From NCBI RefSeq assembly GCF_034314165.1, contig NZ_JAVIWK010000001.1, forward strand, positions 3,611,001-3,675,000: a DNA stretch of 64,000 nt. The letters run 5' to 3'. The position numbers and the translations under genes are program-made. Of this stretch, positions 26,268 through 36,159 are shown piece after piece. Position 1 is the stretch's first letter. Each line of letters begins with the position of its first letter. The notes under the pieces are model-generated. The model was not told where the DNA came from, did not search any database, and was given only the letters and a program-made list of their open reading frames with translations. This DNA is from Pseudomonas sp. Bout1 (GTDB taxonomy: Bacteria; Pseudomonadota; Gammaproteobacteria; Pseudomonadales; Pseudomonadaceae).

Positions 26268-26306
26268 AAAGGGCTTGTCCGGGAAACCAGGCAAGCCTTT
26301 TTTTTT
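26268..26306 (+). terminator. Intrinsic terminator or attenuator before the HPP gene
   Basis: AAAGGGCTTG (26268-26277) pairs with CAAGCCTTT (26292-26300), followed by nine T residues. It ends only 12 bases before the proposed HPP start codon, so it either terminates the upstream transcript or attenuates the HPP gene. Confidence 0.8.
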
Positions 26307-26318
26307 CGCCCGTTTTTT

Positions 26319-27032
26319 ATGGATCGCCTGTCAATGCTCGCTCGCTGGTTACCCGCTGCCATCAATACCCGCCCTGCCGAATGGAGTCGTGCCGCCATCG
26401 GCATGGCCCTGGGCACAATGTTCAGTGTCTGGGTGTGCGCCCAGGTGTTTGGCATGGAGGTGGCCTTGCACCTGATAGGCCCGTTGGGGGCATCGGCAGT
26501 GCTGCTGTTTGCCGTGTCATCCGGGGCGCTGGCCCAGCCCTGGTCGATTGTGGGCAGCTACCTGTGTGCCGGGGTCGTTGCATTGCTGGTGGCCCGAGTG
26601 CTGGGACGTACGTTGGGCAGCGCGTGCCTGGCGGCCGGGATGAGTGTCATCCTGGTGTGCTGGCTACGCTGCCTGCACCCGCCTGCCGGTGGGCTGGCCA
26701 TGAGCCTGGTGCTGGCTGACCCCGCATCAATCGCCATGGGGTGGCAGGAGCTGGCTGCTGTCATGCTGGGCGCCGTTACCCTGCTGGCCTGCGCGCTGGC
26801 TTATAACAACGCCACGCGGACCCGTTACCCCAAGGGTGCCATCGAGCCACCGGCGCCGCGATTCCTGCCAACCTCCGTCGACAATCCGGGCATCAGCGCC
26901 GAAGACTTGAAGCAGGCACTGGCAGAGCGCGAGCAATTTTTGGACGTGACCCCGCAAGAGCTCGAAGAGCTGATCCAGGCCAGCGAGCGCTATGCGCGGC
27001 GGCGCGCCATCGGGGCAGTCTTCCAGCGCTAG
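26319..27032 (+). CDS. HPP family membrane protein
   Basis: A protein of about 237 aa with four hydrophobic segments between residues 20 and 160 and the name-giving CLHPPAGGLAM motif near residue 115. A cytosolic C-terminal extension follows (SAEDLKQALAEREQFLDVTP onward), helical and charged. HPP proteins are inner-membrane proteins, some linked to nitrite transport; a function here is unproven. The start is uncertain: ATG 26319 lies directly after the terminator T-run and lacks a clear ribosome-binding site; ATG 26334 is an alternative. Confidence 0.85.
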   Translation: MDRLSMLARWLPAAINTRPAEWSRAAIGMALGTMFSVWVCAQVFGMEVALHLIGPLGASAVLLFAVSSGALAQPWSIVGSYLCAGVVALLVARVLGRTLGSACLAAGMSVILVCWLRCLHPPAGGLAMSLVLADPASIAMGWQELAAVMLGAVTLLACALAYNNATRTRYPKGAIEPPAPRFLPTSVDNPGISAEDLKQALAEREQFLDVTPQELEELIQASERYARRRAIGAVFQR

Positions 27033-27174
27033 GGCCGGCGCAGTACCCAAGGCAAAAATGCAAAAACGACCTGCAGGATTCCGACTTGTACTGGGCAAAT
27101 TTGCACTGGTACGATCGCGAGAGGGTTCGCCCGCGAACATCTTGATAAAGAACAATAAAAGCAGGGAGTTAGAG

Positions 27175-28278
27175 ATGACTGCTCAGGTTTCATCCGAGGC
27201 AAGCAGCGCCGGCGTCATGCAAGACGAAGTGCTGGCGCAGGTACGCAACCACATAGGCCACCTGACCCTCAATCGCCCCGCCGGCCTGAACGCCATTACC
27301 CTGGACATGGTCCGTAGCCTCAGCCGCTATTTGCAGGCCTGGGCAGACGACCCCCAGGTACATGCGGTGGTATTGCGCGGTGCCGGTGAAAAGGCTTTCT
27401 GCGCCGGGGGCGACATCCGCTCGCTCTACGACAGCTTCAAGGATGGCGACACCCTCCACGAAGATTTCTTCGTCGAGGAATACGCGCTCGACCTCGCTAT
27501 CCACCATTACCGCAAGCCGGTCCTGGCACTGATGGACGGCTTTGTGCTCGGCGGCGGCATGGGCCTGGTGCAAGGCGCTGACCTGCGTGTGGTCACCGAA
27601 CGCAGCCGGCTGGCGATGCCGGAAGTGGCCATCGGCTATTTCCCGGACGTGGGCGGCAGCTACTTCCTGCCGCGTATTCCCGGGGAGCTGGGGATCTACC
27701 TCGGGGTGACCGGCGTGCAGGTTCGCGCCGCGGATGCCCTGTATTGCGGGCTGGCAGACTGGTACCTCGACAGCGCCAGGCTCGCCGACCTTGACCAGCA
27801 ACTGGACCGCCTCACATGGCACGACTCACCGCTCAAAGACCTGCAGGGCCTGCTGGCAGGCCTTGCCGTGCAGCAACTGCCCGACGCGCCGCTGGCGGCG
27901 TTGCGCCCGGCCATCGACCACTTCTTTGCCTTGCCGGACGTACCGAGCATCGTTGAGCAACTGCAACAAGTCACGGTTGCCGACAGCCACGACTGGGCAT
28001 TGACCACCGCCGGCCTGATGCTCACCCGCTCGCCGCTGGCCATGGCCGTGACCCTTGAGATGCTGCGCCGCGGGCGCCATATGCCGCTTGAACAATGCTT
28101 TGCCCTGGAATTGCATCTGGACCGTCAATGGTTCGCCCGTGGCGACCTGATCGAAGGCGTGCGCGCCCTGCTGATCGACAAGGACAAAGCCCCACGCTGG
28201 AACCCTCCGAGCCTTCAGGCGTTGACAGCCGATCACGTTGACAGCTTCTTTTGCGACTTCGACAAGAACGAGAACTAA
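27175..28278 (+). CDS. Enoyl-CoA hydratase/isomerase family protein, 3-hydroxyisobutyryl-CoA hydrolase-like
   Basis: A 367-aa crotonase-fold enzyme. GAGEKAFCAGGDIRSLYD forms the CoA oxyanion region and FVLGGGMGLVQGADLRVVTE with PEVAIGYFPDVGGSYFLPR the second. The length and these motifs are those of 3-hydroxyisobutyryl-CoA hydrolase (valine breakdown) rather than of short hydratases of about 260 aa. GGGAG lies before ATG 27175; a longer in-frame reading reaches into the HPP gene and is not used. It is followed three bases later by an acyl-CoA dehydrogenase, so the pair forms an operon for branched-chain acyl-CoA oxidation. Confidence 0.88.
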   Translation: MTAQVSSEASSAGVMQDEVLAQVRNHIGHLTLNRPAGLNAITLDMVRSLSRYLQAWADDPQVHAVVLRGAGEKAFCAGGDIRSLYDSFKDGDTLHEDFFVEEYALDLAIHHYRKPVLALMDGFVLGGGMGLVQGADLRVVTERSRLAMPEVAIGYFPDVGGSYFLPRIPGELGIYLGVTGVQVRAADALYCGLADWYLDSARLADLDQQLDRLTWHDSPLKDLQGLLAGLAVQQLPDAPLAALRPAIDHFFALPDVPSIVEQLQQVTVADSHDWALTTAGLMLTRSPLAMAVTLEMLRRGRHMPLEQCFALELHLDRQWFARGDLIEGVRALLIDKDKAPRWNPPSLQALTADHVDSFFCDFDKNEN

Positions 28279-28281
28279 GTC

Positions 28282-29433
28282 ATGCAAGATATTGAATTTA
28301 CTGAAGAACAAGTAATGATCCGCGACATGGCTCGGGACTTTGCTCGTGGTGAAATCGCACCCCACGCCCAAGCCTGGGAAAAAGCTGGCTGGATCGATGA
28401 CGCACTGGTAGCCAAGATGGGCGAACTGGGGCTGCTGGGCATGGTTGTGCCTGAGGAATGGGGCGGCACTTACGTCGACTACGTGGCCTACGCCCTGGCA
28501 GTGGAGGAGATTTCTGCCGGTGACGGCGCTGCCGGCGCACTGATGAGTATCCATAATTCAGTAGGTTGCGGGCCAATCCTCAACTACGGCTCACAAGCAC
28601 AAAAGGAAACCTGGCTGGCGGAACTGGCCAGCGGGCAGGCCATCGGTTGTTTTTGCCTGACCGAACCCCAGGCCGGCTCCGAGGCCCACAACCTGCGTAC
28701 CCGCGCCGAATTGCGGGACGGCCAGTGGGTGATCAACGGCGCCAAGCAATTTGTCAGTAACGGCAAGCGCGCCAAGCTGGCCATCGTGTTTGCCGTGACC
28801 GACCCCGACTTGGGCAAGAAAGGTATCTCGGCGTTTCTGGTGCCTACCAACACCCCGGGCTTCGTGGTGGACCGTACGGAACACAAGATGGGCATTCGTG
28901 CTTCGGACACCTGCGCGGTCACCCTCAGCCAATGCACCGTGCCTGAAGCCAACCTGCTGGGCGAACGCGGCAAAGGCCTGGCCATTGCCCTGTCCAACCT
29001 CGAAGGCGGGCGCATCGGAATTGCCGCACAGGCACTCGGCATCGCCCGTGCTGCCTTTGAAGCGGCGCTGGCCTACGCCCGCGACCGGGTGCAGTTCGAC
29101 AAGGCAATCATCGAGCATCAGAGCGTGGCCAACCTGCTGGCCGACATGCAGACCCGCCTGAATGCGGCGCGCCTGCTGATCCTGCACGCCGCCAGACTGC
29201 GCAGCGCCGGCAAGCCGTGCCTGTCAGAAGCGTCCCAGGCCAAACTGTTTGCATCGGAAATGGCCGAGAAGGTGTGCTCCTCGGCGATGCAGATTCATGG
29301 GGGTTATGGGTACCTGGAGGATTACCCGGTGGAGCGTTACTACCGGGATGCACGGATTACCCAGATTTACGAAGGCACCAGCGAGATCCAGCGGATGGTG
29401 ATAGCCCGGGAACTTAAGAACTACCAACTGTAA
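28282..29433 (+). CDS. Acyl-CoA dehydrogenase (isobutyryl-CoA dehydrogenase-like)
   Basis: A 383-aa FAD enzyme with the standard three-domain fold. [20 protein letters not shown] and the C-terminal [20 protein letters not shown] with [11 protein letters not shown] (catalytic Glu) are visible. It introduces the 2,3 double bond of short-chain acyl-CoAs. The neighbour encoding a 3-hydroxyisobutyryl-CoA hydrolase-like enzyme points to isobutyryl-CoA (valine pathway). It ends before a REPIN that separates it from the converging operon. Confidence 0.92.
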   Translation: MQDIEFTEEQVMIRDMARDFARGEIAPHAQAWEKAGWIDDALVAKMGELGLLGMVVPEEWGGTYVDYVAYALAVEEISAGDGAAGALMSIHNSVGCGPILNYGSQAQKETWLAELASGQAIGCFCLTEPQAGSEAHNLRTRAELRDGQWVINGAKQFVSNGKRAKLAIVFAVTDPDLGKKGISAFLVPTNTPGFVVDRTEHKMGIRASDTCAVTLSQCTVPEANLLGERGKGLAIALSNLEGGRIGIAAQALGIARAAFEAALAYARDRVQFDKAIIEHQSVANLLADMQTRLNAARLLILHAARLRSAGKPCLSEASQAKLFASEMAEKVCSSAMQIHGGYGYLEDYPVERYYRDARITQIYEGTSEIQRMVIARELKNYQL

Positions 29434-29471
29434 CTGGCATACCGCATCAACAATTGTCGGAGCGGGGCTTG

Positions 29472-29561
29472 TGTGGGAGCGGGCTTGCCCGCGACGGCGG
29501 TGTGTCAGTCACTGAATGTATCGACTGAACCACCGCCTTCGCGGGCAAGCCCGCTCCCACA
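29472..29561. repeat. REPIN (two inverted REP elements)
   Basis: TGTGGGAGCGGGCTTGCCCG at the left and its inverted copy CGGGCAAGCCCGCTCCCACA at the right enclose a short spacer. The two also share inner GGCGGTG/CACCGCC. This is the doublet form of the Pseudomonas REP, between converging genes. Confidence 0.9.
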
Positions 29562-29568
29562 TTTTGAC

Positions 29569-30342
29569 CTATTTGTCCTTGAACTCCGGCGCACGCTTGG
29601 CCACAAACGCCGCCATGCCTTCCTTCTGATCCAGTGTGGCAAACGCCGCATGGAACACCCGGCGCTCAAAGCGCACGCCTTCCGACAGGCTTACTTCAAA
29701 CGCGCGGTTCACGCTTTCCTTGACCATCATGCTGATGGGCACCGACTTGCTGGCAATCAGGGTCGCGACTTTCAATGCTTCGTCCAGCAATTCATCAGCC
29801 GGTACGATCCGCGCAACGATTCCGCAGCGCTCCGCTTCCACGGCATCGATAAACCGCCCGGTCAGGCACATTTCCATGGCCTTGGCCTTGCCCACGGCGC
29901 GGGTCAGGCGCTGGGTGCCGCCCATGCCCGGCAGCACGCCGAGGTTGATTTCCGGCTGGCCAAACCTGGCGCTGTCACCGGCCAGGATGAAGTCGCACAT
30001 CAACGCCAGCTCACACCCGCCACCCAAGGCAAAGCCATTCACCGCCGCGATGATCGGTTTACGGCGGTTGGCCACGCGGTCGCTGTCGCTGAACAGATCA
30101 TCGAGGTAGATCTGCGGGTAGGTCAGGTCGGCCATTTCCTTGATGTCGGCGCCGGCGGCAAAGGCTTTTTTCGAGCCGGTAAGCACGATGCAGCCGATGT
30201 CCGGGTTGGCTTCCAGGCTGTCCAGTGCCTGGTTCAGTTCACTGACCAGCTGTGCGTTCAGGGCGTTCAGCGCTTGCGGGCGATTGAGGGTGATCAGCCC
30301 GACACGGCCCTGGACGTCCAGCAAAATGGTTTCGTAACTCAT
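29569..30342 (-). CDS. Enoyl-CoA hydratase
   Basis: A 257-aa crotonase-family hydratase. [18 protein letters not shown] and [20 protein letters not shown] hold the oxyanion hole and first catalytic Glu; [20 protein letters not shown] holds the second Glu. It hydrates 2-enoyl-CoA; in this operon the likely substrate is tiglyl-CoA (isoleucine pathway). It is the last gene of the leftward operon, nine bases after the acyl-CoA dehydrogenase gene. Confidence 0.93.
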   Translation of the reverse strand: MSYETILLDVQGRVGLITLNRPQALNALNAQLVSELNQALDSLEANPDIGCIVLTGSKKAFAAGADIKEMADLTYPQIYLDDLFSDSDRVANRRKPIIAAVNGFALGGGCELALMCDFILAGDSARFGQPEINLGVLPGMGGTQRLTRAVGKAKAMEMCLTGRFIDAVEAERCGIVARIVPADELLDEALKVATLIASKSVPISMMVKESVNRAFEVSLSEGVRFERRVFHAAFATLDQKEGMAAFVAKRAPEFKDK

Positions 30343-30351
30343 AGATACTCC

Positions 30352-31479
30352 TCAGAGATTGCGTGAAATGACCATGCGTTGAATATCGCTGGTGCCTTCG
30401 TAAATCTGGCAGACCCGTACATCTCGGTAGATCCGCTCCAGGGGAAAGTCGCTCAGGTAACCGTAACCGCCGAGGGTTTGCAATGCTTGCGAACAGACCT
30501 TTTCGGCCATTTCCGACGCAAACAGCTTGGCCATGGAAGCCTCCACCAGTGCGGGCTTGCCGCTGTCACGCAGGGCGGCCGCGTAATGCACCATCTGCCG
30601 GGCGACGGCAATTTGCGTCGCCATGTCTGCCAGGCGAAACGCCACAGCCTGATGCTCGATGATCGGTTTGCCAAAGCTTTCCCGCTCGCGGGCATAATCC
30701 CGGGCCGCTTCAAATGCCGCCCGCGCCATGCCCACCGCTTGCGAAGCAATGCCGACGCGCCCGCCTTCGAGGTTGGCCAGGGCGATCCGATAGCCTTCGC
30801 CCTCCTCGCCCAAGCGATTGGCCACCGGCACTTTCACATCCTCAAACAGGATCTGGCAGGTGTCGGAGGCGTGCTGGCCAAGTTTGTCCTCAACCCGCGC
30901 CACGCTGTAGCCCGGCGAGTCGGTGGGCACGATAAACGCAGTGATCCCGCGCTTGCCGGCACTCGGATCGGTAACCGCAAACACAATCACGACCCCGGCG
31001 TTTTGCCCGGAGGTGATGAACTGTTTGCAGCCATTCAATACGTAGTGATCGCCTTCCAACCGGGCGCGGGTTTTCAGGCCACTGGCATCGGAACCGGCCT
31101 GGGGCTCGGTCAAGGCAAATGCGCCGAGCATCGCTCCACTGGCCAGGGGCGTGAGGAACTCTTCTTTCTGTTGATCGTTGCCGAACGTGAGAATCGGCAC
31201 GCAGCCCACGGAGTTGTGCACGCTCATGATGGTGGAGCAGGCGCCGTCACCGGCGGCGATTTCTTCCAGGGCCATGGCGTAGGCCAGGTAGCCCGTGTCG
31301 CAACCGCCCCACTGCTCCGGGACCAACATGCCGAAAAAGCCCAGCTCGGCCATTTCACCAATGGCCTCCTTGGGAAAACGATGCTCGCGGTCCCACTCGG
31401 CAGCGAACGGTTTGAGCCGTTCCTGGGCAAATTGCCGTGCGGCTTCGCGGATTTGCAGTTGTTCGTCATTGGGAAGCAT
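30352..31479 (-). CDS. Acyl-CoA dehydrogenase (short/branched chain type)
   Basis: A 375-aa FAD-dependent dehydrogenase: [40 protein letters not shown] and the catalytic Glu in [16 protein letters not shown] precedes the ATG. Together with thiolase, SDR dehydrogenase and hydratase it makes a full beta-oxidation set, probably for 2-methylbutyryl-CoA from isoleucine. It is paralogous to the dehydrogenase at 28282-29433, which faces it across the REPIN. Confidence 0.93.
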   Translation of the reverse strand: MLPNDEQLQIREAARQFAQERLKPFAAEWDREHRFPKEAIGEMAELGFFGMLVPEQWGGCDTGYLAYAMALEEIAAGDGACSTIMSVHNSVGCVPILTFGNDQQKEEFLTPLASGAMLGAFALTEPQAGSDASGLKTRARLEGDHYVLNGCKQFITSGQNAGVVIVFAVTDPSAGKRGITAFIVPTDSPGYSVARVEDKLGQHASDTCQILFEDVKVPVANRLGEEGEGYRIALANLEGGRVGIASQAVGMARAAFEAARDYARERESFGKPIIEHQAVAFRLADMATQIAVARQMVHYAAALRDSGKPALVEASMAKLFASEMAEKVCSQALQTLGGYGYLSDFPLERIYRDVRVCQIYEGTSDIQRMVISRNL

Positions 31480-31488
31480 AGGTGTTCC

Positions 31489-32673
31489 TTAGTACAGGCA
31501 TTCAACGGCCATGGCCGTGGCTTCACCGCCGCCGATGCAAATGGCTGCAACGCCGCGCTTGAGGCCTTTCTGGCGCAGGGCCGAGAGCAGCGTCACCAGG
31601 ATCCGCGCGCCGGACGCACCAATCGGATGGCCCAGGGCGCAGGCACCGCCGTGGATATTGACCTTGCTGTGGGGAATTTCCAGCTTGCTCATGGTCACCA
31701 GGCTGACCACCGCGAAGGCTTCGTTGATTTCAAACAGGTCGACTTCGTCGAGGTTCCAGCCGGTCTTGCTCAACAGCTTGCGGATTGCCCCTACCGGCGC
31801 TACCGGGAACAGGCCTGGTTCATCGGCAAAGGCGGCGTGGCCATGGATCACCGCCAGCGGCTTGAGCCCGCGTTTGTGGGCTTCAGACTCGCGCATCAGC
31901 AGCAATGCCGCCGCACCGTCGGAAATCGAGCTGGAGTTGGCCGCCGTCACCGTGCCGCCTTCGCGAAAAGCCGGCTTCAAAGTGGCGATCTTGTCGAGTT
32001 TGGCTTTGGGCGGCTGTTCGTCGTGGGTGATGGTTTTCTGTTCCTTGCCCACGGTGACCTGCACTGGGACGATTTCAGCGATGAAGTTACCGTCGGTGAT
32101 CGCCTGTTGCGCACGGGTCAGGGAGGCAATGGCGAACGCATCCTGGGCCTCACGGGTAAAGCCATTGTGCTCGGCGCAGTCTTCGGCAAAGGTGCCCATC
32201 AGACGGCCCTTGTCGTACGCGTCTTCGAGGCCGTCGAGGAACATATGGTCGAGCACCCGGCCGTGGCCCATGCGGTAGCCGCTGCGGGCGCGGTCCAACA
32301 GATACGGCGCGTTGGACATGCTCTCCATGCCGCCAGCAATCACCACGTCCACACTGCCCGCCAGCAACGAGTCATGGGCCAGGATGGTGGCTTGCATGCC
32401 CGAGCCGCACATCTTGTTGAGGGTGGTGCAGCGGGTGGATTTGTCCAGGCCGGCACCCAGCGCTGCCTGGCGTGCAGGCGCCTGGCCGAGGCCGGCCGGC
32501 AGTACGCAACCGAACAGCACTTCATCCACCGCATCGGTGGCGATACCGGCACGCTCGACGGCGGCACGGATCGCCGCAGCACCCAATTGCGGGGCGGTCA
32601 GGCCTTTGAGGTCACCCTGGAACCCGCCCATCGGGGTACGTACCGCGCTGACAATAACGATTGGATCAGTCAT
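31489..32673 (-). CDS. Acetyl-CoA C-acyltransferase (thiolase)
   Basis: A 394-aa thiolase. NKMCGSGMQ holds the acyl-enzyme Cys, and the C-terminal NIHGGACALGHPIGASGARI and AAICIGGGEATAM hold the catalytic His and Cys. It cleaves 3-ketoacyl-CoA; in the isoleucine route it would split 2-methylacetoacetyl-CoA to acetyl-CoA and propionyl-CoA. Short gaps on both sides place it in the operon. Confidence 0.94.
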   Translation of the reverse strand: MTDPIVIVSAVRTPMGGFQGDLKGLTAPQLGAAAIRAAVERAGIATDAVDEVLFGCVLPAGLGQAPARQAALGAGLDKSTRCTTLNKMCGSGMQATILAHDSLLAGSVDVVIAGGMESMSNAPYLLDRARSGYRMGHGRVLDHMFLDGLEDAYDKGRLMGTFAEDCAEHNGFTREAQDAFAIASLTRAQQAITDGNFIAEIVPVQVTVGKEQKTITHDEQPPKAKLDKIATLKPAFREGGTVTAANSSSISDGAAALLLMRESEAHKRGLKPLAVIHGHAAFADEPGLFPVAPVGAIRKLLSKTGWNLDEVDLFEINEAFAVVSLVTMSKLEIPHSKVNIHGGACALGHPIGASGARILVTLLSALRQKGLKRGVAAICIGGGEATAMAVECLY

Positions 32674-32684
32674 GAAAAACCTCC

Positions 32685-33455
32685 TTATTTGGCCGCCATG
32701 CGCAAGGCGCCGTCGAGACGGATCACCTCGCCGTTGAGCATGCTGTTTTCAATGATATGGCGCACCAATGCGGCGTACTCGCCTGGCTTGCCCAGGCGCT
32801 GGGGGAATGGCACACCGGCGGCAAGCGACTCGCGCACTTCAGGTGTCATGCCGGCCATCATCGGTGTTTCAAAAATGCCCGGCGCGATGGTCATCACCCG
32901 TATCCCGTAGCGCGCCAGTTCACGGGCGGCAGGCAAGGTCAGGCTGGCGATCGCGCCCTTGGAGGCAGCATACGCCGCTTGGCCGATCTGGCCGTCAAAG
33001 GCCGCCACCGACGCCGTGTTGATGATCACACCACGCTCGCCATCGGCATTCGCCTCGGTTTCAGCGATGGCCGCGGCTGCCAGGCGCAACAGGTTGAAGC
33101 TGCCGATCAGGTTGACGTTGATCACCTGAGCGAAGTTGGCCAGAACGTGAGGGCCATTCTTGCCAAGGATCTTTTCGCCACGCACCACGCCGGCGCAGTT
33201 GACCAGCCCGTGCAAACCCCCAAAGGCGCTGACGGCTGCCTGCACCGCGGCCTCGGCAGCAGCTTCCTGGCTGATATCCGCAACCACGCTGCGGGCCTGC
33301 GCACCGAGCTTTTGCGCCTGGGCGGCGACTGCGTCGGCGTTCAGGTCCACCAGCATCACTTTGGCACCTGCCGCTACCAACATCTCGGCGGTTGCCGCGC
33401 CGAGGCCTGAAGCGCCGCCGCTGACCAGAAAAACCTTGTTCTCAATCTGCATCAT
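32685..33455 (-). CDS. SDR-family 3-hydroxyacyl-CoA dehydrogenase (HSD10-like)
   Basis: A 256-aa short-chain dehydrogenase: [24 protein letters not shown] motif, [21 protein letters not shown] with the catalytic Ser, Tyr and Lys, and [15 protein letters not shown]. These match the type 2 (HSD10) hydroxyacyl-CoA dehydrogenase branch, which oxidises 3-hydroxy-2-methylbutyryl-CoA. AAGGAAAC precedes the double ATG at 33455 and 33452; codons further upstream run into the acyl-CoA synthetase gene. Confidence 0.92.
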   Translation of the reverse strand: MMQIENKVFLVSGGASGLGAATAEMLVAAGAKVMLVDLNADAVAAQAQKLGAQARSVVADISQEAAAEAAVQAAVSAFGGLHGLVNCAGVVRGEKILGKNGPHVLANFAQVINVNLIGSFNLLRLAAAAIAETEANADGERGVIINTASVAAFDGQIGQAAYAASKGAIASLTLPAARELARYGIRVMTIAPGIFETPMMAGMTPEVRESLAAGVPFPQRLGKPGEYAALVRHIIENSMLNGEVIRLDGALRMAAK

Positions 33456-33474
33456 TGTTTCCTTGAAAGAGGGA

Positions 33475-35124
33475 TTACGCCGTGGCCGCCTGGGCCTTGG
33501 CGATTTCCTGATTACGCAAAATAAAGCGTTGCAGCTTGCCGCTCGGGGTCTTGGGCAGCTCACTGACAAATTCGATTTCCCGTGGGTACGAATGGGCGGC
33601 CAGGCGCTTGCGTACGTGCTGGCGCAGCTCTTCGGCCAGGGCCGGCTCGGCGCGGTACTGCTCACTGAGCACCACAAAGGCTTTGACGATCTCGGTGCGT
33701 TCCGGGCATGGCTTGCCCACCACTGCTGCTTCGATTACCGCTGGATGCTCGATCAGCGCGCTTTCCACATCGAACGGGCCGACCCGGTAGCCGGAGGTGG
33801 TGATCACATCGTCACTGCGCCCGACAAAGCTGATGCTGCCGTCGGGGTTCAGCTCCACCGTATCGCCGCTGAGGTAGTACTTGCCGACGAAGGCTTTGGT
33901 CTTCACGCCGTCGTAGCCGGCGAACCAGCACATCGGTGATTGTTCGCGGTCGATGGCGAGGATGCCCGGCTGGCCGGCCGGGAGTTCCTGGTGATTGTCA
34001 TCGAGCACCACGATGCGGTGGCCTGGCGAGGCGAAACCGGCGGAGCCGACGTGCACCGGATGCTCCAGGCCGTGGTGGTTGCACAGCACCATGCCCAGTT
34101 CGGTCTGGCCATAGTGGTCGTGGATGGTCACACCGAGGTTATCGGCGAACCAGCGGATCACTTCCGGGTTCAGCGGCTCGCCGGCGCTGCTGACAATGCG
34201 CAGCTTGCCCTTGATCGACTTGGCGAACTGATCGCCCCCGGCAATCAGCAGGCGGTAGGCCGTGGGCGACCCAGTGAGGTTGGTGATGCCATATTTGTTG
34301 ATCACGCGGCAGGTGCTTTCGAGGGTGAACGGGCCGTCGTAGAACGTAATCGGGTGGCCCATGGACAAAGGGCCGGTCACGCCGAAATAGATACCGTAGG
34401 CCCAGCCCGGATCGGCGACGTTCCAGAATGCATCTTCGGGGCGCAGGTCTACAGCGTCGCGGGTGTAGCTTTGGAACGCGACGATGGCCTTGAGGGGGAC
34501 TGCCAGGGATTTCGACGGGCCGGTGGTGCCGGAGGTGAACATCAACAGGAACGGCTCTTCAGCGCCCAGCAGGACCGGCTCGCAAACGTTGGAACAGTGG
34601 GGCAGCTCTGCCCAGAAGCTGAAATCGCCCCGCACGATGCCTTCGCCGTTGGGGCCGGCGACGGTGACGATGGTTGGGCAGCCGGCCACTTCATGGAGCT
34701 TGGGGCGGTTGATGGCGTCAGTCACCACCAGCGCGGCGCCGGAGCTGTTCAGGCGGTGCTCGATGGCCTTGGGACCGAACGCAGTGAACAATGGCTGATA
34801 GACCGCGCCGATGCGCCAAGTGGCGAGTACCACCACCAGCAGCTCGGTGGTGCGTGGCAGGAGGCCGGCGACTTTGTCACCGCGCTTGATGCCCTGGGCC
34901 AGGAGGAAGTTGGCAAAGCGAGCGGCCTGGTCTTGCAATTGGGTGAAAGTGGAGGTGCTGCTGCGGCCGTCCTTGCCCTCCCAGAACAGTGCGATGCGGC
35001 CGGGTAAAGCGTGGCGGTCGCAGCATTCGACACAGGCATTGAGTGACTGCAGGTTGCCGGTCAGGGCGGCGTCGACGGTGTGTTGGTAGTTGAACTGGGT
35101 GGTGGCAGCCGAGTAATCGCGCAT
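33475..35124 (-). CDS. AMP-forming acyl-CoA synthetase
   Basis: A 549-aa ANL-superfamily ligase. The ATP/AMP P-loop is [14 protein letters not shown], the adenylate motif [11 protein letters not shown], and the C-terminal catalytic Lys lies in [16 protein letters not shown]. It activates a carboxylic acid to its CoA ester; as first gene of the operon it probably feeds a short or branched acid into it. ATG 35124 matches the family start ([20 protein letters not shown]). Confidence 0.92.
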   Translation of the reverse strand: MRDYSAATTQFNYQHTVDAALTGNLQSLNACVECCDRHALPGRIALFWEGKDGRSSTSTFTQLQDQAARFANFLLAQGIKRGDKVAGLLPRTTELLVVVLATWRIGAVYQPLFTAFGPKAIEHRLNSSGAALVVTDAINRPKLHEVAGCPTIVTVAGPNGEGIVRGDFSFWAELPHCSNVCEPVLLGAEEPFLLMFTSGTTGPSKSLAVPLKAIVAFQSYTRDAVDLRPEDAFWNVADPGWAYGIYFGVTGPLSMGHPITFYDGPFTLESTCRVINKYGITNLTGSPTAYRLLIAGGDQFAKSIKGKLRIVSSAGEPLNPEVIRWFADNLGVTIHDHYGQTELGMVLCNHHGLEHPVHVGSAGFASPGHRIVVLDDNHQELPAGQPGILAIDREQSPMCWFAGYDGVKTKAFVGKYYLSGDTVELNPDGSISFVGRSDDVITTSGYRVGPFDVESALIEHPAVIEAAVVGKPCPERTEIVKAFVVLSEQYRAEPALAEELRQHVRKRLAAHSYPREIEFVSELPKTPSGKLQRFILRNQEIAKAQAATA

Positions 35125-35273
35125 CGCTTCAAATCCCTGTGTGTTTTTTATTTTCAGGATGGGGACGTAGACCGGTGAAATAGTCGCTCTAGAGCGGTGG
35201 GTGGGCAATGGTCAAAGCCTTCAACTTGGTTGACTGGTTTGGCCAATGGGCTGTGTTTTTGTGGGTGGGTTTT

Positions 35274-36048
35274 GGGTGTATATCCGTTATTTGAGTGATG
35301 GCTTAGATGGGTTCCGCTCTTACAGCGGGTCACTTTTGAAAAGCGCAAAAGTAACCAAAACGCTCTGCCCCGCCTGTCGGCACCTCGCCTAGGCTCGGTG
35401 TGCCCTCACTCCGGAATTGCTCCGCGGGCCGCCGCGACGGCCCGTCCCTGGCCCGTCGCGGCTAAACCGGCGTCCTGCCGGTTTACCCGCTCCTCAATCC
35501 CTGCGTTCGGCCTCGGGCTGAATGGGGCAGTCAGAGCAAGATCAACAACAGATCAAGAACACAGCGGCCTACAGGCCGGCTTGAGTGTTAAAAGCCAGAT
35601 CAAAAGCTAAAGCAGGCACGGTTCCAATGTGGGAGCTGGCTTGCCTGCGATGGCATCACCTCGGTGTATCTGAAAACCGAGTTGCCTGCATCGCTGGCAA
35701 GCCAGCTCCTACGCCTTGCTTTTGCTTTTAACACTCAGGTCGGCTTTCAGGCCGCCGTGCTCTTGCTGTTGACCTTGATCTGCAGGCCCCGTCAACCACG
35801 ATGGCCGCAAGCAGGCACGGTGGAGCGGGTAAATCGGCAAGGATGCCGATTTAGCCGCGCCGGGCCATGGATGGCCCGTCGCGGCGGCCCGCGGAACCGT
35901 GCCGGAGTGCGGGCATGCCGAGCCTAAGCGAGGCACCGAGTGGTGGGGCAAAGACCTTTTGGTTACTTTTGGGGCGTTTGCCAAAAGTGACCCGCTGTAA
36001 GAGCGGAACCCTAAGTAGCCATGACCTAAATAACGGATATGTACACCA
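35274..36048. repeat. Large nested inverted repeat with central REPIN
   Basis: The gene-free gap of about 1 kb between the acyl-CoA synthetase and bestrophin genes is one long imperfect palindrome. The outer arms share GGTTCCGCTCTTACAGCGGG at 35310-35329 and its inverse at 35989-36008. Inner arms share the TTACCCGCTCC/GGAGCGGGTAA and GAGTGTTAAAAGC/GCTTTTAACACTC pairs. Weak similarity continues a further 60-80 bases outward on each side. No coding signal was found. Confidence 0.85.
35628..35711. repeat. REPIN at the centre of the nested palindrome
   Basis: TGTGGGAGCTGGCTTGCCTG faces the inverted GCAAGCCAGCTCCTAC, with TGCGATGGCA/TGCATCGC inside. It is a variant (GAGCTGGC) of the REP at 13484 and 29472. 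Confidence 0.85.
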
Positions 36049-36159
36049 CCAAAAGCCCCCCCCGATAGACCCGACCAATCACCCAGTCAGCACAGACGAT
36101 TGGACGCTCTACCCCCAAGCTTCTAAGCTTGAGGCCTGCGCCACCCAAGAAGCCCGCCC

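Noticed and set aside
30379..32910. 843-codon open frame on the + strand
   Set aside because: It is antisense to the acyl-CoA dehydrogenase, thiolase and SDR genes. High GC third positions open long antisense frames; the translation has no family motifs.
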